Source of the DNA: an uncultured Selenomonas sp.
GTDB taxonomy: Bacteria; Bacillota; Negativicutes; Selenomonadales; Selenomonadaceae
NCBI GenBank assembly: GCA_947167105.1
Contig: CAMVGU010000030.1
Location: 1-34,194 of the forward strand
Reading direction: 5' to 3'
DNA length: 34,194 bases
Shown here piece after piece: positions 7,516 through 15,532 of this stretch. How positions within the stretch are numbered: the stretch's first letter is position 1; each line of letters opens with the position of its first letter. Under the pieces are notes generated by a model, which saw nothing but the letters and a program-made list of their open reading frames with translations, made no database searches and was not told where the DNA came from. The position numbers were made by a program, and so were the translations under genes.

Positions 7516-8901
7516 TTAATCTTCAAACATGCCTTCCGTGAAGAAGGACTCCGGCAGGCCGGCACCGCTGGCCTCCAGCTTGTCCATGAAATTCGGCTTA
7601 AGTCCCGTAATCAAGAAGCGCCCGTGTCCCTGGCCTGTCTCATCCATACGGGACTGCTGATAGCGGAAGATATCCTGCAGGGTGATGGTATCTCCCTCCA
7701 TGCGCTGCACCTCCGTGATATAGGTAATCTTGCGGCTGCCGTCCCGCATGCGGGACTGGTGCACAATAAGGTCAATGGCCGAGGAAATCTGCTCACGGAT
7801 GGCCCTCACCGGCAGTTCCAGACCGCTCATCAGCACCATGGTTTCCAGACGGGAGAGCACATCCCTGGGGGAATTGGCATGGGCGGTGGTAAGGGAACCG
7901 TCATGGCCCGTATTCATGGCCTGCAGCATATCCAGGGCCTCCCCCGTGCGCACCTCACCCACGATAATGCGGTCGGGGCGCATGCGCAGGGCATTGCGCA
8001 CCAAGTCGCGGATGGTAATCTCCCCGTGGCCCTCGATATTGGGCGGGCGTGATTCCAGGGTGATGACATGGGCCTGCTGCAGCCGCAGCTCAGCCGCGTC
8101 CTCGATGGTAACAATACGCTCCCCCTCCGGTATAAAGGAGGAGATAACATTCAACGTTGTGGTCTTGCCGGAGCCTGTGCCCCCGGAGACCAGGATATTG
8201 ATGCGTGCCTTGACGCAGGCCCGCAGGAACTGAGCCATCTTGCCCGTCAACGTGCCGAAGGAGATAAGATTCTCCACCGTAAGGGGCGTTTCCGAGAACT
8301 TGCGGATGGTCAGCACCGGCCCCACCAGAGAAAGGGGCGGGATAATGACATTTACACGGGAGCCGTCCTCCAGACGGGCATCCACCAGGGGCGAGGATTC
8401 ATCAATGCGCCGCCCCAGGGGCACCAGGATGCGCCCCACCACATTCATCAGATGGGCATCGTCATGGAACTTCACATCTGTCAGCTCCAAACGGCCCATG
8501 CGCTCGATATAGACCTGCTTCGGCCCGTTTACCATGATTTCTGTTACGGAAGTATCTTGCCGCAGGGTCTCTATAGGCCCCAGGCCCAGCATCTCGTCCC
8601 GCACATCTGCCACCAGGCGAGGCCTCTCCCCCCTTGGTATGGCGAAGGGATTGGCCTCGATGGCCCGCTGGCAGTAGTCGTTGATGATGCGCTCCACCTC
8701 GGCAGGGTCAGGCTCCAGGGAACCCAGCACCTGCTGCTCCGCCGGGGTCATTTCCTCCACGATGCGCTGATGGATATCGTGCTTCAAGCGCAGGTAGGCT
8801 TCTTCCTCGCCTCTTTCCTCGCTCGCCTCCTCCCGGGCAGCGAAGACCCGCAGTTGTTCATTTGTCCCATCCTTGCGCCCCAAGCGCGTCAAAAGCGACA
8901 T
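7516..8901 (-). CDS. tadA: Tad pilus secretion ATPase TadA/CpaF
   Basis: A 461-residue ATPase of the type II/IV secretion family that powers Flp pilin assembly and sits as a hexamer at the inner membrane. The N-terminal domain (about 50-200) carries MLGLGPIETLRQD and EIMVNGP; Walker A is GGTGSGKTT (240-248), the Asp box follows at EDAAELRL, and Walker B is RIIVGEV (311-317), with a His box at TTAHANS. Length and motifs are typical of CpaF. GGAGGGG stands 7 nt before the ATG. It lies between tadE and tadC. Confidence 0.96.
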   Translation of the reverse strand: MSLLTRLGRKDGTNEQLRVFAAREEASEERGEEEAYLRLKHDIHQRIVEEMTPAEQQVLGSLEPDPAEVERIINDYCQRAIEANPFAIPRGERPRLVADVRDEMLGLGPIETLRQDTSVTEIMVNGPKQVYIERMGRLELTDVKFHDDAHLMNVVGRILVPLGRRIDESSPLVDARLEDGSRVNVIIPPLSLVGPVLTIRKFSETPLTVENLISFGTLTGKMAQFLRACVKARINILVSGGTGSGKTTTLNVISSFIPEGERIVTIEDAAELRLQQAHVITLESRPPNIEGHGEITIRDLVRNALRMRPDRIIVGEVRTGEALDMLQAMNTGHDGSLTTAHANSPRDVLSRLETMVLMSGLELPVRAIREQISSAIDLIVHQSRMRDGSRKITYITEVQRMEGDTITLQDIFRYQQSRMDETGQGHGRFLITGLKPNFMDKLEASGAGLPESFFTEGMFED

Positions 8902-8954
8902 TGCGTTGCCCCTCCATAAAAAAGCGTCAATCTATATACGCAACACATATTTGC

Positions 8955-9443
8955 TTATGTATCGCTCTTGTGTTCGTTTTCATTATACATGGAATAGTCC
9001 ACCTGCAGAGTCATTCCCTCATCTGCGGTGCTGCTGCCGTTCACCAGTTTAGATATTCCGTTCAATGCTTTGGCAAAATAATTGCCGTTTGTATTTAGCT
9101 TCACACGGATTGTAACTTTGACCGTGCCATTATCTTCGCTTCCCGTGCCGTCCACTGTACTTATATTGAAAGTCTCCGGCGGCCAGACAAAAAAATCAAC
9201 AGGTGGCTTCGCCGCGTTACTGCCTTTGTATCTGGCAATTATAGCATCGTACTTATCCTGTAGCTGACTTTTTTTCGCATCGACCAGAGATGCCTCCCGG
9301 GCACTGCTTCGGGCCATATTAGACACCCATAAATAATCAGAAAAAGCCATACTGAAATAGAACAAGCCCATCAGTATAAACAAAAGCAGGGGCAGCACCA
9401 AGGCAAATTCCACAATGGCTTGACCCGATCGGAAATACCTCAT
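8955..9443 (-). CDS. tadE: TadE-like minor pseudopilin
   Basis: A 162-residue protein of the TadE family. RSGQAIVEFALVLPLLLF at residues 5-22 is a classical TadE leader: a short basic start, Gly-Gln-Ala, a Glu at the +5-like position, then a hydrophobic stretch. TadE proteins are processed by the prepilin peptidase TadV and help pilus assembly. The start at 9443 is set by AGGGGGG about 7 nt upstream; the open frame extends further upstream but without an SD. It follows flp directly. Confidence 0.88.
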   Translation of the reverse strand: MRYFRSGQAIVEFALVLPLLLFILMGLFYFSMAFSDYLWVSNMARSSAREASLVDAKKSQLQDKYDAIIARYKGSNAAKPPVDFFVWPPETFNISTVDGTGSEDNGTVKVTIRVKLNTNGNYFAKALNGISKLVNGSSTADEGMTLQVDYSMYNENEHKSDT

Positions 9444-9518
9444 ACTGCTGCCCCCCTGCCTGAAATTACTCCACAATACCAAGAGAATGCCAATATCTGG
9501 CCTGAACCGCAACCAACC

Positions 9519-9770
9519 TCATGGGGTACCCCCCGTACCACCCGTTCCACCGCCTGTGGTAGTTCCACCGCCTGTGGTAGTGCCGTTCAGTGCATTGATG
9601 ACTTTATTGAATGCGGTATTCAGTGCCTCACCAAGCCCCTTATCCGTGCTAGTGCTAAGCACTGCTGCTGCAATAGCAACCACAAACACCAGGATCAGAG
9701 CATACTCCACAATGCCCTGGCCCTTATTATTCAGGTAGCGTAAATTGATGTACCTAAGAATTTCTTTCAT
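9519..9770 (-). CDS. flp: Flp type IVb pilin
   Basis: An 83-residue major pilin precursor. The leader ends in NNKG and is followed by QGIVEYALILVFVVAIAAAVL, so TadV would cut after the glycine (residue 17) to leave a mature pilin of 66 residues starting QGIVEYAL, with the conserved Glu and Tyr. The C-terminal 20 residues are an unusual Thr/Gly tract (TTTGGGTTTGGG...), encoded by two 18-bp tandem units at 9547-9582. The SD (AAGGAGGAG) is among the strongest in the operon, fitting a major structural subunit. Its position between tadB and tadE, rather than first in the operon, is unusual. Confidence 0.93.
   Translation of the reverse strand: MKEILRYINLRYLNNKGQGIVEYALILVFVVAIAAAVLSTSTDKGLGEALNTAFNKVINALNGTTTGGGTTTGGGTGGTGGTP
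9547..9582 (-). repeat. Two tandem 18-bp units in the flp tail
   Basis: CCACCGCCTGTGGTAGTT (9547-9564) and CCACCGCCTGTGGTAGTG (9565-9582) match at 17 of 18 bases. Each encodes a Thr3-Gly3 block, so changes in copy number would stay in frame and alter pilin tail length. Confidence 0.85.
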
Positions 9771-9822
9771 CGAAATCTCCTCCTTATTGCAGATTCAATG
9801 TAAAATGTAAATAATAAGGCAC

Positions 9823-10794
9823 TTAGACCTTAATATCGACCAACCTTCTTATAATCAGGAAGCCCAGGAGTTCCAATCCGCCTGCTATTGCCATAGCCAA
9901 TCGCCCCAGCGGCTCGTCTATCAATGGCCGCAAATAGCCAGGATTGACAACTGCCATAAAACCGGCCAAGGCCACGGGCAGCAGCGCCAATATCACACCG
10001 GACAGCCGTCCCTGGGCGGTCAGTGCCAGCACCTCCCGCCGCATGCTGATGCGCTCGGCGATGGTGCCGCTGATGGTGTCCAGCACCTGGGCCAGGTTGC
10101 CCCCCACCTGCCGCTGGATCAGCACCGCCGCGATAACCAGCTCGAAATCAGGGCTGCCCACCCGCTTCTGCATATTGCCCAAGGCTTCCTCCAGGGACAG
10201 GCCCACATTGGTCTCGCTGATGACCTTCTCCACCTCATAGGAGGCCGGGGCATCCATTTCCTTTGCCACCAGCTCGAAAGCCTGCATAAAGCTGAAGCCT
10301 GCCCTGAGAGCGTTGGCGATGGTGGTAAGCATATCACAGAGCTGATTGGTAAAAGCATTCCTCCTTCCTTCGATACATTTCTCCAGCCAGGCCAGACCCA
10401 GGAGGACGCCCCCCATAAAGCCAAACAGCAAAGCCAGAGGCGCAAGGGTCAGGGCAAAGGCCACCAGGCCGCAGATGGCACCCAGAAGAATCAACAGAAT
10501 CTCAAACTCAGAGCCTAAGAGGGGCCAATCCACCTGCTGCATCTTCAGGTCGAAGCGGCTCCTGCCGATAAGCCCCCGGAAACCGCCCGCCAGGCTGCGC
10601 AGCATTTCCCACATGCGTTCCTTTGGCTCTAAAACCACCTCCCCTCGGGAAAGATTCAAGGGCTGCACCGACTGCTCCGAAATGGAAGCCAGCCGCCGCG
10701 CCACCTGGGTGCGTTCCCTAGTGCGGGCGCGGAAGAACAGGGCCAGCAGGGAAAAGCAGAACACACTCACCAGGCAAGCCAGTAAGATTTTCAC
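9823..10794 (-). CDS. tadB: Tad pilus inner-membrane protein TadB (T2SS F domain)
   Basis: A 323-residue membrane protein of the GspF/TadB family, partner of TadC in the inner-membrane platform. There is an N-terminal membrane helix (KILLACLVSVFCFSLLALFF), a central hydrophobic pair near residues 95-140, the F-domain bundle (CDMLTTIANALRAGFSFMQAFE; RQVGGNLAQVLDTISGTI) and a C-terminal hydrophobic segment. I chose GTG at 10794: GGAGGT lies 9 nt upstream and GTGA overlaps the cpaE stop codon by four bases, a typical coupled junction. An ATG eight codons upstream (10818) lacks an SD. Confidence 0.92.
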   Translation of the reverse strand: MKILLACLVSVFCFSLLALFFRARTRERTQVARRLASISEQSVQPLNLSRGEVVLEPKERMWEMLRSLAGGFRGLIGRSRFDLKMQQVDWPLLGSEFEILLILLGAICGLVAFALTLAPLALLFGFMGGVLLGLAWLEKCIEGRRNAFTNQLCDMLTTIANALRAGFSFMQAFELVAKEMDAPASYEVEKVISETNVGLSLEEALGNMQKRVGSPDFELVIAAVLIQRQVGGNLAQVLDTISGTIAERISMRREVLALTAQGRLSGVILALLPVALAGFMAVVNPGYLRPLIDEPLGRLAMAIAGGLELLGFLIIRRLVDIKV

Positions 10795-11936
10795 TGCGCA
10801 CCCACCTCCGGCCCCCACTTAATCTGCCGTTCCTTCGGCCTCATTATATCCTGGGCGAGCTTCCCTACCCGCTGGGCCATGGTGCTGTCCGGCTGGATAT
10901 CCAGGGCCATGCGCCCATTATCCGCAGCCGTTGCCACCATTTCATAGTCGTTGGGGATGATGGAGGTCACGGCTGTACCCAGCAGGTGGCTAAGCTCCTC
11001 CTGAGCCGTCTTATCGCAGGGCTCCACCCTGGTGAAGACCGGGAAGACCCGCTCCCGCCAGTCAGGCCAGTCCTGGAAGATTTCCAGGGCACGGCGCATA
11101 TGCTCCATTTCATAGGCCCCATTCACCATGGAGACCACAAAGACCTTATCCGCCAGCTCCGCCGCCGCTATGGAAGTGGGATTGAAGCCCGAGGGCAGGT
11201 CAATCAGTATGTAGCGGAAAAGATTCCGGGACATCTGCACCACAGCCTCGAAGGCGGGAATGGGCACCTGGTCGATGAGGTTCGGCGTCTGGGTGCCGCA
11301 CAGCACATGCACGTTTTCCGAGATATCCGCAAAATAGGGCCTGAGGGTCAGGGGCGAAAGGAACTTCACATCCCGCACCGCCTCCACGATGGTGGATTTT
11401 GCCTGCAAATTGAAGAAAACCGCCAAATCGCCGAACTGCAGATCTGCGTCAATGATACCCACCTGGGCACGGGAGCGGCGGGCCAGAGCCTGGGACAGAT
11501 TCGCAATCAGGGTGGTCTTGCCGCTCTTGCCCTTGGGGCTGAAGAAGGCCAGCACCTCGCAGCCGGTCTCCAGGCCGTTTTTCGCGTAGGCCGCCACTGC
11601 CGACCTGAGATCCTCCGCCGTGAAGGGCTTCAGGATATAGCCCCTGGCCCCCGCCTGCACCAGATGGGACACGTTCTGTGCCTGCCATTTCGTGCTCATG
11701 CAGAGAATGGCAGCGCCAGGAAAGTTTTTCGTGAAATCCGGCAGCGCCGCCAGGATGTCCGTACCGTCACTGTCCAGCAGGATGAGGCTGGGCTGGTAGA
11801 CATGGCCTTCCCCCAGGGCCTCGGAGATAGTGCGGCAGCGCCCCACCAGCTCAAAGTCCTCCATCTGGGTGATGACCTGGGCCAGCCGCTCCAGCATCAG
11901 CCTGTCCCCCTCCACCAGCATTACTCTGGTAGCCAT
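10791..11936 (-). CDS. cpaE: CpaE/TadZ-like receiver-ATPase fusion
   Basis: A 381-residue localisation ATPase of the Tad machine. Residues 1-115 form a receiver domain with the full acidic/phosphorylation set visible: E9/D11, D55 (LILLDSD), S81/T82 and K103 (YILKP). Many CpaE/TadZ proteins have lost these, so this one may be phosphorylatable. Residues 125-365 are a MinD/ParA-type ATPase with an intact deviant Walker A, SPKGKSGKTT (133-142), including the signature lysine, and IIDADLQFGD as the Walker A' segment. It stands downstream of a second MinD-like gene (11948-12760) and overlaps tadB by 4 bp. It should position the pilus machine at the cell pole or envelope. Confidence 0.92.
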   Translation of the reverse strand: MATRVMLVEGDRLMLERLAQVITQMEDFELVGRCRTISEALGEGHVYQPSLILLDSDGTDILAALPDFTKNFPGAAILCMSTKWQAQNVSHLVQAGARGYILKPFTAEDLRSAVAAYAKNGLETGCEVLAFFSPKGKSGKTTLIANLSQALARRSRAQVGIIDADLQFGDLAVFFNLQAKSTIVEAVRDVKFLSPLTLRPYFADISENVHVLCGTQTPNLIDQVPIPAFEAVVQMSRNLFRYILIDLPSGFNPTSIAAAELADKVFVVSMVNGAYEMEHMRRALEIFQDWPDWRERVFPVFTRVEPCDKTAQEELSHLLGTAVTSIIPNDYEMVATAADNGRMALDIQPDSTMAQRVGKLAQDIMRPKERQIKWGPEVGAQ

Positions 11937-11947
11937 CCGCTATCCTC

Positions 11948-12760
11948 CTATCTAAATATACGTTTCAGCCAGGAGCCGCCCTCCTCCGCCTCCGCTTCGA
12001 TTGCCCCTTGGCGGTTCAGGCAGCGATTGACCAGATCCCGCAGGGAAACAGCCAGGGGCGCTCTTGGGTCGGCCAGCACCAGAGGCACGCCGTCCCGCAG
12101 GGAGGCGCTGGCCGCCCGGAAATCATTGGGCAGCACATGGTAGAATTTCTCATCCAGCAGCCGCTCCACATCCTCGCGGCTGATGCGGGTCTTGGCCCCC
12201 ATGCGGTTCAGCACCAGGCGGATCTTGCTCCTGTCATAGTTCAGGCTTTTCAAGGTTTCATGACCCACCTTCATATTGCGGATGGTGGGAATAAAGTCCA
12301 CGATGCCCAGGAACAGCACCAGGGTCGCCATGTCCAGCATGGCAAGGTTCAGGGCGCTGAAGGTGGATGAGGTGTCTATCACCACATAATCGAATTCCTC
12401 CCGCAGCTGCAGCACCGCCTTCTGCATAGCTTCCACGTCTATGTTATAAGCCTGCTCCAGCTTCAGGGGGGAGGACAGCAAAGCAAAGTGCACGTTACGG
12501 TAACTGTACTCCGTCAGGCAGTTCATCACCGAGGCACCTTTGTTCCTCTTTAATGCCTCCTGCCAGTCGTAGACCGTCCGCTCCGGGGAAAGATGCAAAT
12601 AATACCTGGCATCGCCGAATTGGAGATCCAGATCCACCAAACAGACCCTGGCTCCCTCCCTGGCCAGCTCAGAAGTTATATTGCAGCTGACCAGGGTCTT
12701 GCCCACCGCCGAGGACGTACTGAAAAATGTCAGGATAACACCTTGCAAGCCTTCAGCCAT
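11948..12760 (-). CDS. Second MinD/CpaE-like ATPase of the Tad operon, altered Walker A
   Basis: A 270-residue MinD-like protein, homologous by eye to the ATPase half of the adjacent CpaE (FFS...GKT, VDLDLQFGD, YVVIDTSS) but without a receiver domain. The P-loop reads STSSAVGKTL, so the signature lysine of the deviant Walker A (P-K-G-K-S-G-K-T in cpaE) is replaced by serine while the catalytic-loop GKT is kept. That suggests altered nucleotide-driven dimerisation. Two such ATPases may form a heterodimer. A strong SD precedes the ATG, and the gene lies between cpaC and cpaE. Function beyond pilus localisation is inference. Confidence 0.85.
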   Translation of the reverse strand: MAEGLQGVILTFFSTSSAVGKTLVSCNITSELAREGARVCLVDLDLQFGDARYYLHLSPERTVYDWQEALKRNKGASVMNCLTEYSYRNVHFALLSSPLKLEQAYNIDVEAMQKAVLQLREEFDYVVIDTSSTFSALNLAMLDMATLVLFLGIVDFIPTIRNMKVGHETLKSLNYDRSKIRLVLNRMGAKTRISREDVERLLDEKFYHVLPNDFRAASASLRDGVPLVLADPRAPLAVSLRDLVNRCLNRQGAIEAEAEEGGSWLKRIFR

Positions 12761-12790
12761 ACCCCAGCCTCCTTATCTAAAATATTTCCG

Positions 12791-14419
12791 TCATTTCTTC
12801 AGGTACTTGCCCAGGATGGAATTATCTGCCTGAGCGGGAGCCGCCTCCGTCTGGCTCTGCTCCTCCCCGGCCATCTCCTGGGCAACATTCTGGCTGTCCT
12901 CTGGCTGGGCAGCCGCCGGCTTTCTCAGGTACTTGCCCAAGATGGATTCCTCCTGCCTGGGAGCTGCCTCGTTTTCGGCAGGCTCCGGCTCGGGGGGATT
13001 CAAATCTACCTGCTCCATGGCCTTTGCCTGTGCCCTGGTCGTCTCGTAAGTCTCCTTCATCTTACTGCCCATACGGGCCGGTGTGCCTTCGTCAACCACC
13101 CTGGGAGTAATCAGGATAATGATTTCAGATTTCTTGCGGGTGGTATTGCTGTACTTGAAGAGATTGCCCAGGATGGGAATATCTCCCAACAGGGGAAGCT
13201 TGGTGATGTTTTTCGCGTCCTCCGAATTCAGGAGGCCCCCTATGGCCATGGTCATGCCCGAAGGAATGTTCACCATGGTCTCAGCCGCCCGCTTGGCCAG
13301 GGCCGGCATCCTGAAGCCATCGGACTCCACCGCATTGGCCCAGTCCAAGCGGCTGACGGAGGCCAGGAGGCGGCTGGTAATGTTGCCGTCACTGTCCACC
13401 TCCGGGCGCACCAGCTTCAGCTCGATACCGTAGGTCTTGAACTCCGTTTCCGTGCCGCCGTTGTTGTTCTTTTTCTGGTAGGGCATCTCGCCGCCCACCA
13501 GGATAGCAGCCGTCTTGCCGCTCATGGTGGTGACATTGGGGCGGGAGACCACCCTGGCACGGCCATTGGTAATCAAGGCGTGTATCTGGGCATTGATTTG
13601 GGAGAAATGGGTATAGAGCCAGTTACGGGTGAACCAGTTGCTCCCCTTATCACGGGTACCGCTGTAGCTCTCCCCTGCGTAGAAAGAACCTGCACTGCCG
13701 TCTGTAGATGTGCCGGAGGGATTCTTGTAGATGCCGCTGTAGGTGATACCCAGTTCCTTGGCATCATCGGAGTCAATCTCTATGACCTGGGCCTCGATAT
13801 TGATCTGCTCCGGATTGGAAAGTTCCAGCAGATTGATGATATTGGGATTTTCCAGTTCCTCATCTGCATCAAGCCCCAGATCGTCTATGACATCCGTCCT
13901 GATGCTGTTACTGCTGCCGCTGCTGGTCTTTTTCGCTGCCGTAGCGGATTTATTATCCACATACAGGGAAGCGATATGGAAGGCCATATCCTTCTCCCGC
14001 TGGTTCTCCACCACGCCCCGCAGCAGCACCCTGCCGTTGGCCATCTGCACCCTCACCCCTGGCAGGTTGATAGCCCGCTGGATAGCCAGGGCCAGACCAT
14101 TGTCATCCGGCGTGACGCTTACCACATAATCATAGCGCATGCCATCTGCAGTCCAGAGCATCAGGCTGGTGGTGCCCTTCTGCAACCCCATGATATTGAT
14201 TTCACTGCTGCTGAGAGCCTGCACATCGGCTATGGAAGGATTGGTGACGGCTATTCGCACGATGGTCGCCCCCAAATTCAGGTAGCGGGCTTCGTTCATC
14301 TGCAGCACCAAGGGCTGTGAAGCCGCCGACACCTGCGCCGGCGCGTAAAAGGCAGTTGCCGAAGCCAAAAAGCCCAGGGCAATGGCCTGCCGCAAATATG
14401 CTGTATCTGCCATTATCAT
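12791..14419 (-). CDS. cpaC: Tad pilus secretin CpaC/RcpA with a duplicated C-terminal motif
   Basis: A 542-residue outer-membrane secretin that forms the pilus exit channel. There is a signal peptide (residues 1-33), an N-terminal pilus-secretin domain (LVLQMNEARYLNLG...VQALSSSEINIMGLQKG), a BON-like module around 110-155 (INLPGVRVQMANGRVLLRGV), and the secretin core from about 210 to 450, ending in LPLLGDIPILGNLF and SEIIILITPRVV. The last 90 residues form a Glu/Pro/Gln/Ala-rich tail with two copies of SILGKYLRK/SILGKYLKK (492-500 and 534-542). The ATG overlaps the cpaB stop as ATGA and has GGAGG 4 nt upstream; a second ATG two codons later has 10-nt spacing and may be used as well. Confidence 0.95.
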   Translation of the reverse strand: MIMADTAYLRQAIALGFLASATAFYAPAQVSAASQPLVLQMNEARYLNLGATIVRIAVTNPSIADVQALSSSEINIMGLQKGTTSLMLWTADGMRYDYVVSVTPDDNGLALAIQRAINLPGVRVQMANGRVLLRGVVENQREKDMAFHIASLYVDNKSATAAKKTSSGSSNSIRTDVIDDLGLDADEELENPNIINLLELSNPEQINIEAQVIEIDSDDAKELGITYSGIYKNPSGTSTDGSAGSFYAGESYSGTRDKGSNWFTRNWLYTHFSQINAQIHALITNGRARVVSRPNVTTMSGKTAAILVGGEMPYQKKNNNGGTETEFKTYGIELKLVRPEVDSDGNITSRLLASVSRLDWANAVESDGFRMPALAKRAAETMVNIPSGMTMAIGGLLNSEDAKNITKLPLLGDIPILGNLFKYSNTTRKKSEIIILITPRVVDEGTPARMGSKMKETYETTRAQAKAMEQVDLNPPEPEPAENEAAPRQEESILGKYLRKPAAAQPEDSQNVAQEMAGEEQSQTEAAPAQADNSILGKYLKK

Positions 14420-15357
14420 TTAGCCTCCGATCTCGTGCCAGGGCCCCTGAAAATCTGAATGCCGTAATTGCCGCCCTGGGCTGCCGGGGCCGCCACGGGA
14501 GCCGCGGGAGCTGCCGCAGGAGCGCTCTGGGCTTGGCGCTGCACCGGCGCCGGGGCAGCAGGCTGCGCCTGGCTGCGGGCTGCTGCGCTGTCCACCAGGG
14601 ACACATAGCCCGTGTCCAGCACTACTGCCTCCGTGGGGCGGTAGGGCCGCAGAGCCAGATAAATCTTGCCCTCCTGGGAGACCGTGGCCAGCTTCAGGGC
14701 CTGAGTGGGCAGCAGGGCCAGGGTTGCCGTGGCAGGACTGCCCACGGAGCTTTCCGAACCGTCCCCCTTGGCGTCGGCTTTCGCATCCACACTGTTAATG
14801 GCCAGCAACAGCACATCCTGGAGGAAGAGCTTGCCCTGGACAGTATTGTCATTTCTCTTGCCGGAGATGACCATCACATCCACATGATCGCCTGGCCGGG
14901 CAAAACCCGCCACCCCTGTCACATCAGAGACACCTACAGACACCGCGCGGCAGTCGGCAGGTATACTGCCCACAAATCCTGCCATTTTGGATTCCAGGAG
15001 TTTCCTGCTGGTCAGTATATCCCCCTTCATAATGGCAATGCCGGCGGTCTTGCCCAGCACCTCATTCGTCCTGCGCAAAGCACCGACAGGTGCCATGTCC
15101 TCCGGAACGTCCAGCACTTCCAGCATGCTTTCGGTGATCTCCGTACGCTCAGGTATATCCTGGGCGGCCCTGACCACCTTTATGACAGGAGACTGCTGGA
15201 AAGGCACAGGCTGCGACTCGCCCCCCGGCAGCCAAATATAAACAAGTATGCCAAGGAGACAGCTTGCTGCCGCAGCTATCAGCAGCCACTGGCGATAAGT
15301 CACCTTCGCCAGCATCCCCCGCCATCCCTTAGCGGAATTCATCGGCTTCACTTTCAT
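14416..15357 (-). CDS. cpaB: Tad pilus assembly protein CpaB/RcpC
   Basis: A 313-residue protein and the first gene of the Tad operon. It has one membrane anchor (residues 25-45, LLIAAAASCLLGILVYIWL), then an SAF domain (VVRAAQDIPERTEITESMLE, with GDILTSRKLLESKM) and the RcpC-like region (SVGVSDVTGVAGFARPGDHVDVMVI). The C-terminus is an Ala/Pro/Gln-rich low-complexity stretch (about 265-300). The protein is thought to link the periplasmic side of the machine to the secretin. AAAGGGG lies 5 nt before the ATG. The promoter is in the divergent region shared with tadV, and the stop overlaps the cpaC start. Confidence 0.92.
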   Translation of the reverse strand: MKVKPMNSAKGWRGMLAKVTYRQWLLIAAAASCLLGILVYIWLPGGESQPVPFQQSPVIKVVRAAQDIPERTEITESMLEVLDVPEDMAPVGALRRTNEVLGKTAGIAIMKGDILTSRKLLESKMAGFVGSIPADCRAVSVGVSDVTGVAGFARPGDHVDVMVISGKRNDNTVQGKLFLQDVLLLAINSVDAKADAKGDGSESSVGSPATATLALLPTQALKLATVSQEGKIYLALRPYRPTEAVVLDTGYVSLVDSAAARSQAQPAAPAPVQRQAQSAPAAAPAAPVAAPAAQGGNYGIQIFRGPGTRSEAK

Positions 15358-15387
15358 CCCAGCCCCTTTTGAAAAGCTAATCTATAT

Positions 15388-15416
15388 TTGTAATGCTTAA
15401 TCAATTTTATTATACA
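15388..15416 (+). promoter_or_regulatory. Promoter of prepilin peptidase gene tadV
   Basis: TTGTAA (15388-15393), a 17-bp spacer and TATACA (15411-15416). It overlaps the -10 of the opposite cpaB promoter, so the two cannot be occupied by polymerase at the same time. Confidence 0.55.
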
Positions 15417-15437
15417 CTTTTCTGAGAAAAATGGAAG
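15409..15437 (-). promoter_or_regulatory. Promoter of the Tad operon (cpaB first)
   Basis: A perfect TATAAT lies on the minus strand at 15414-15409. The -35 region 17 bp upstream (around 15432-15437) is weak, which suggests dependence on an activator. The leader to cpaB is about 50 nt. Confidence 0.45.
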
Positions 15438-15532
15438 AAGTATGAAGAAAATATCGGAAAATATTGCGACAATCTGCCGGAAACATTATCATGGAAGAAA
15501 GAAAAAATTGCAAATTCAGGAGGCGCATTTCT

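Noticed and set aside
12593..14320. A 575-codon plus-strand open frame opposite the secretin gene
   Set aside because: It is antisense to cpaC and the ParA-like gene, lacks an SD, and shows no domain-like pattern.
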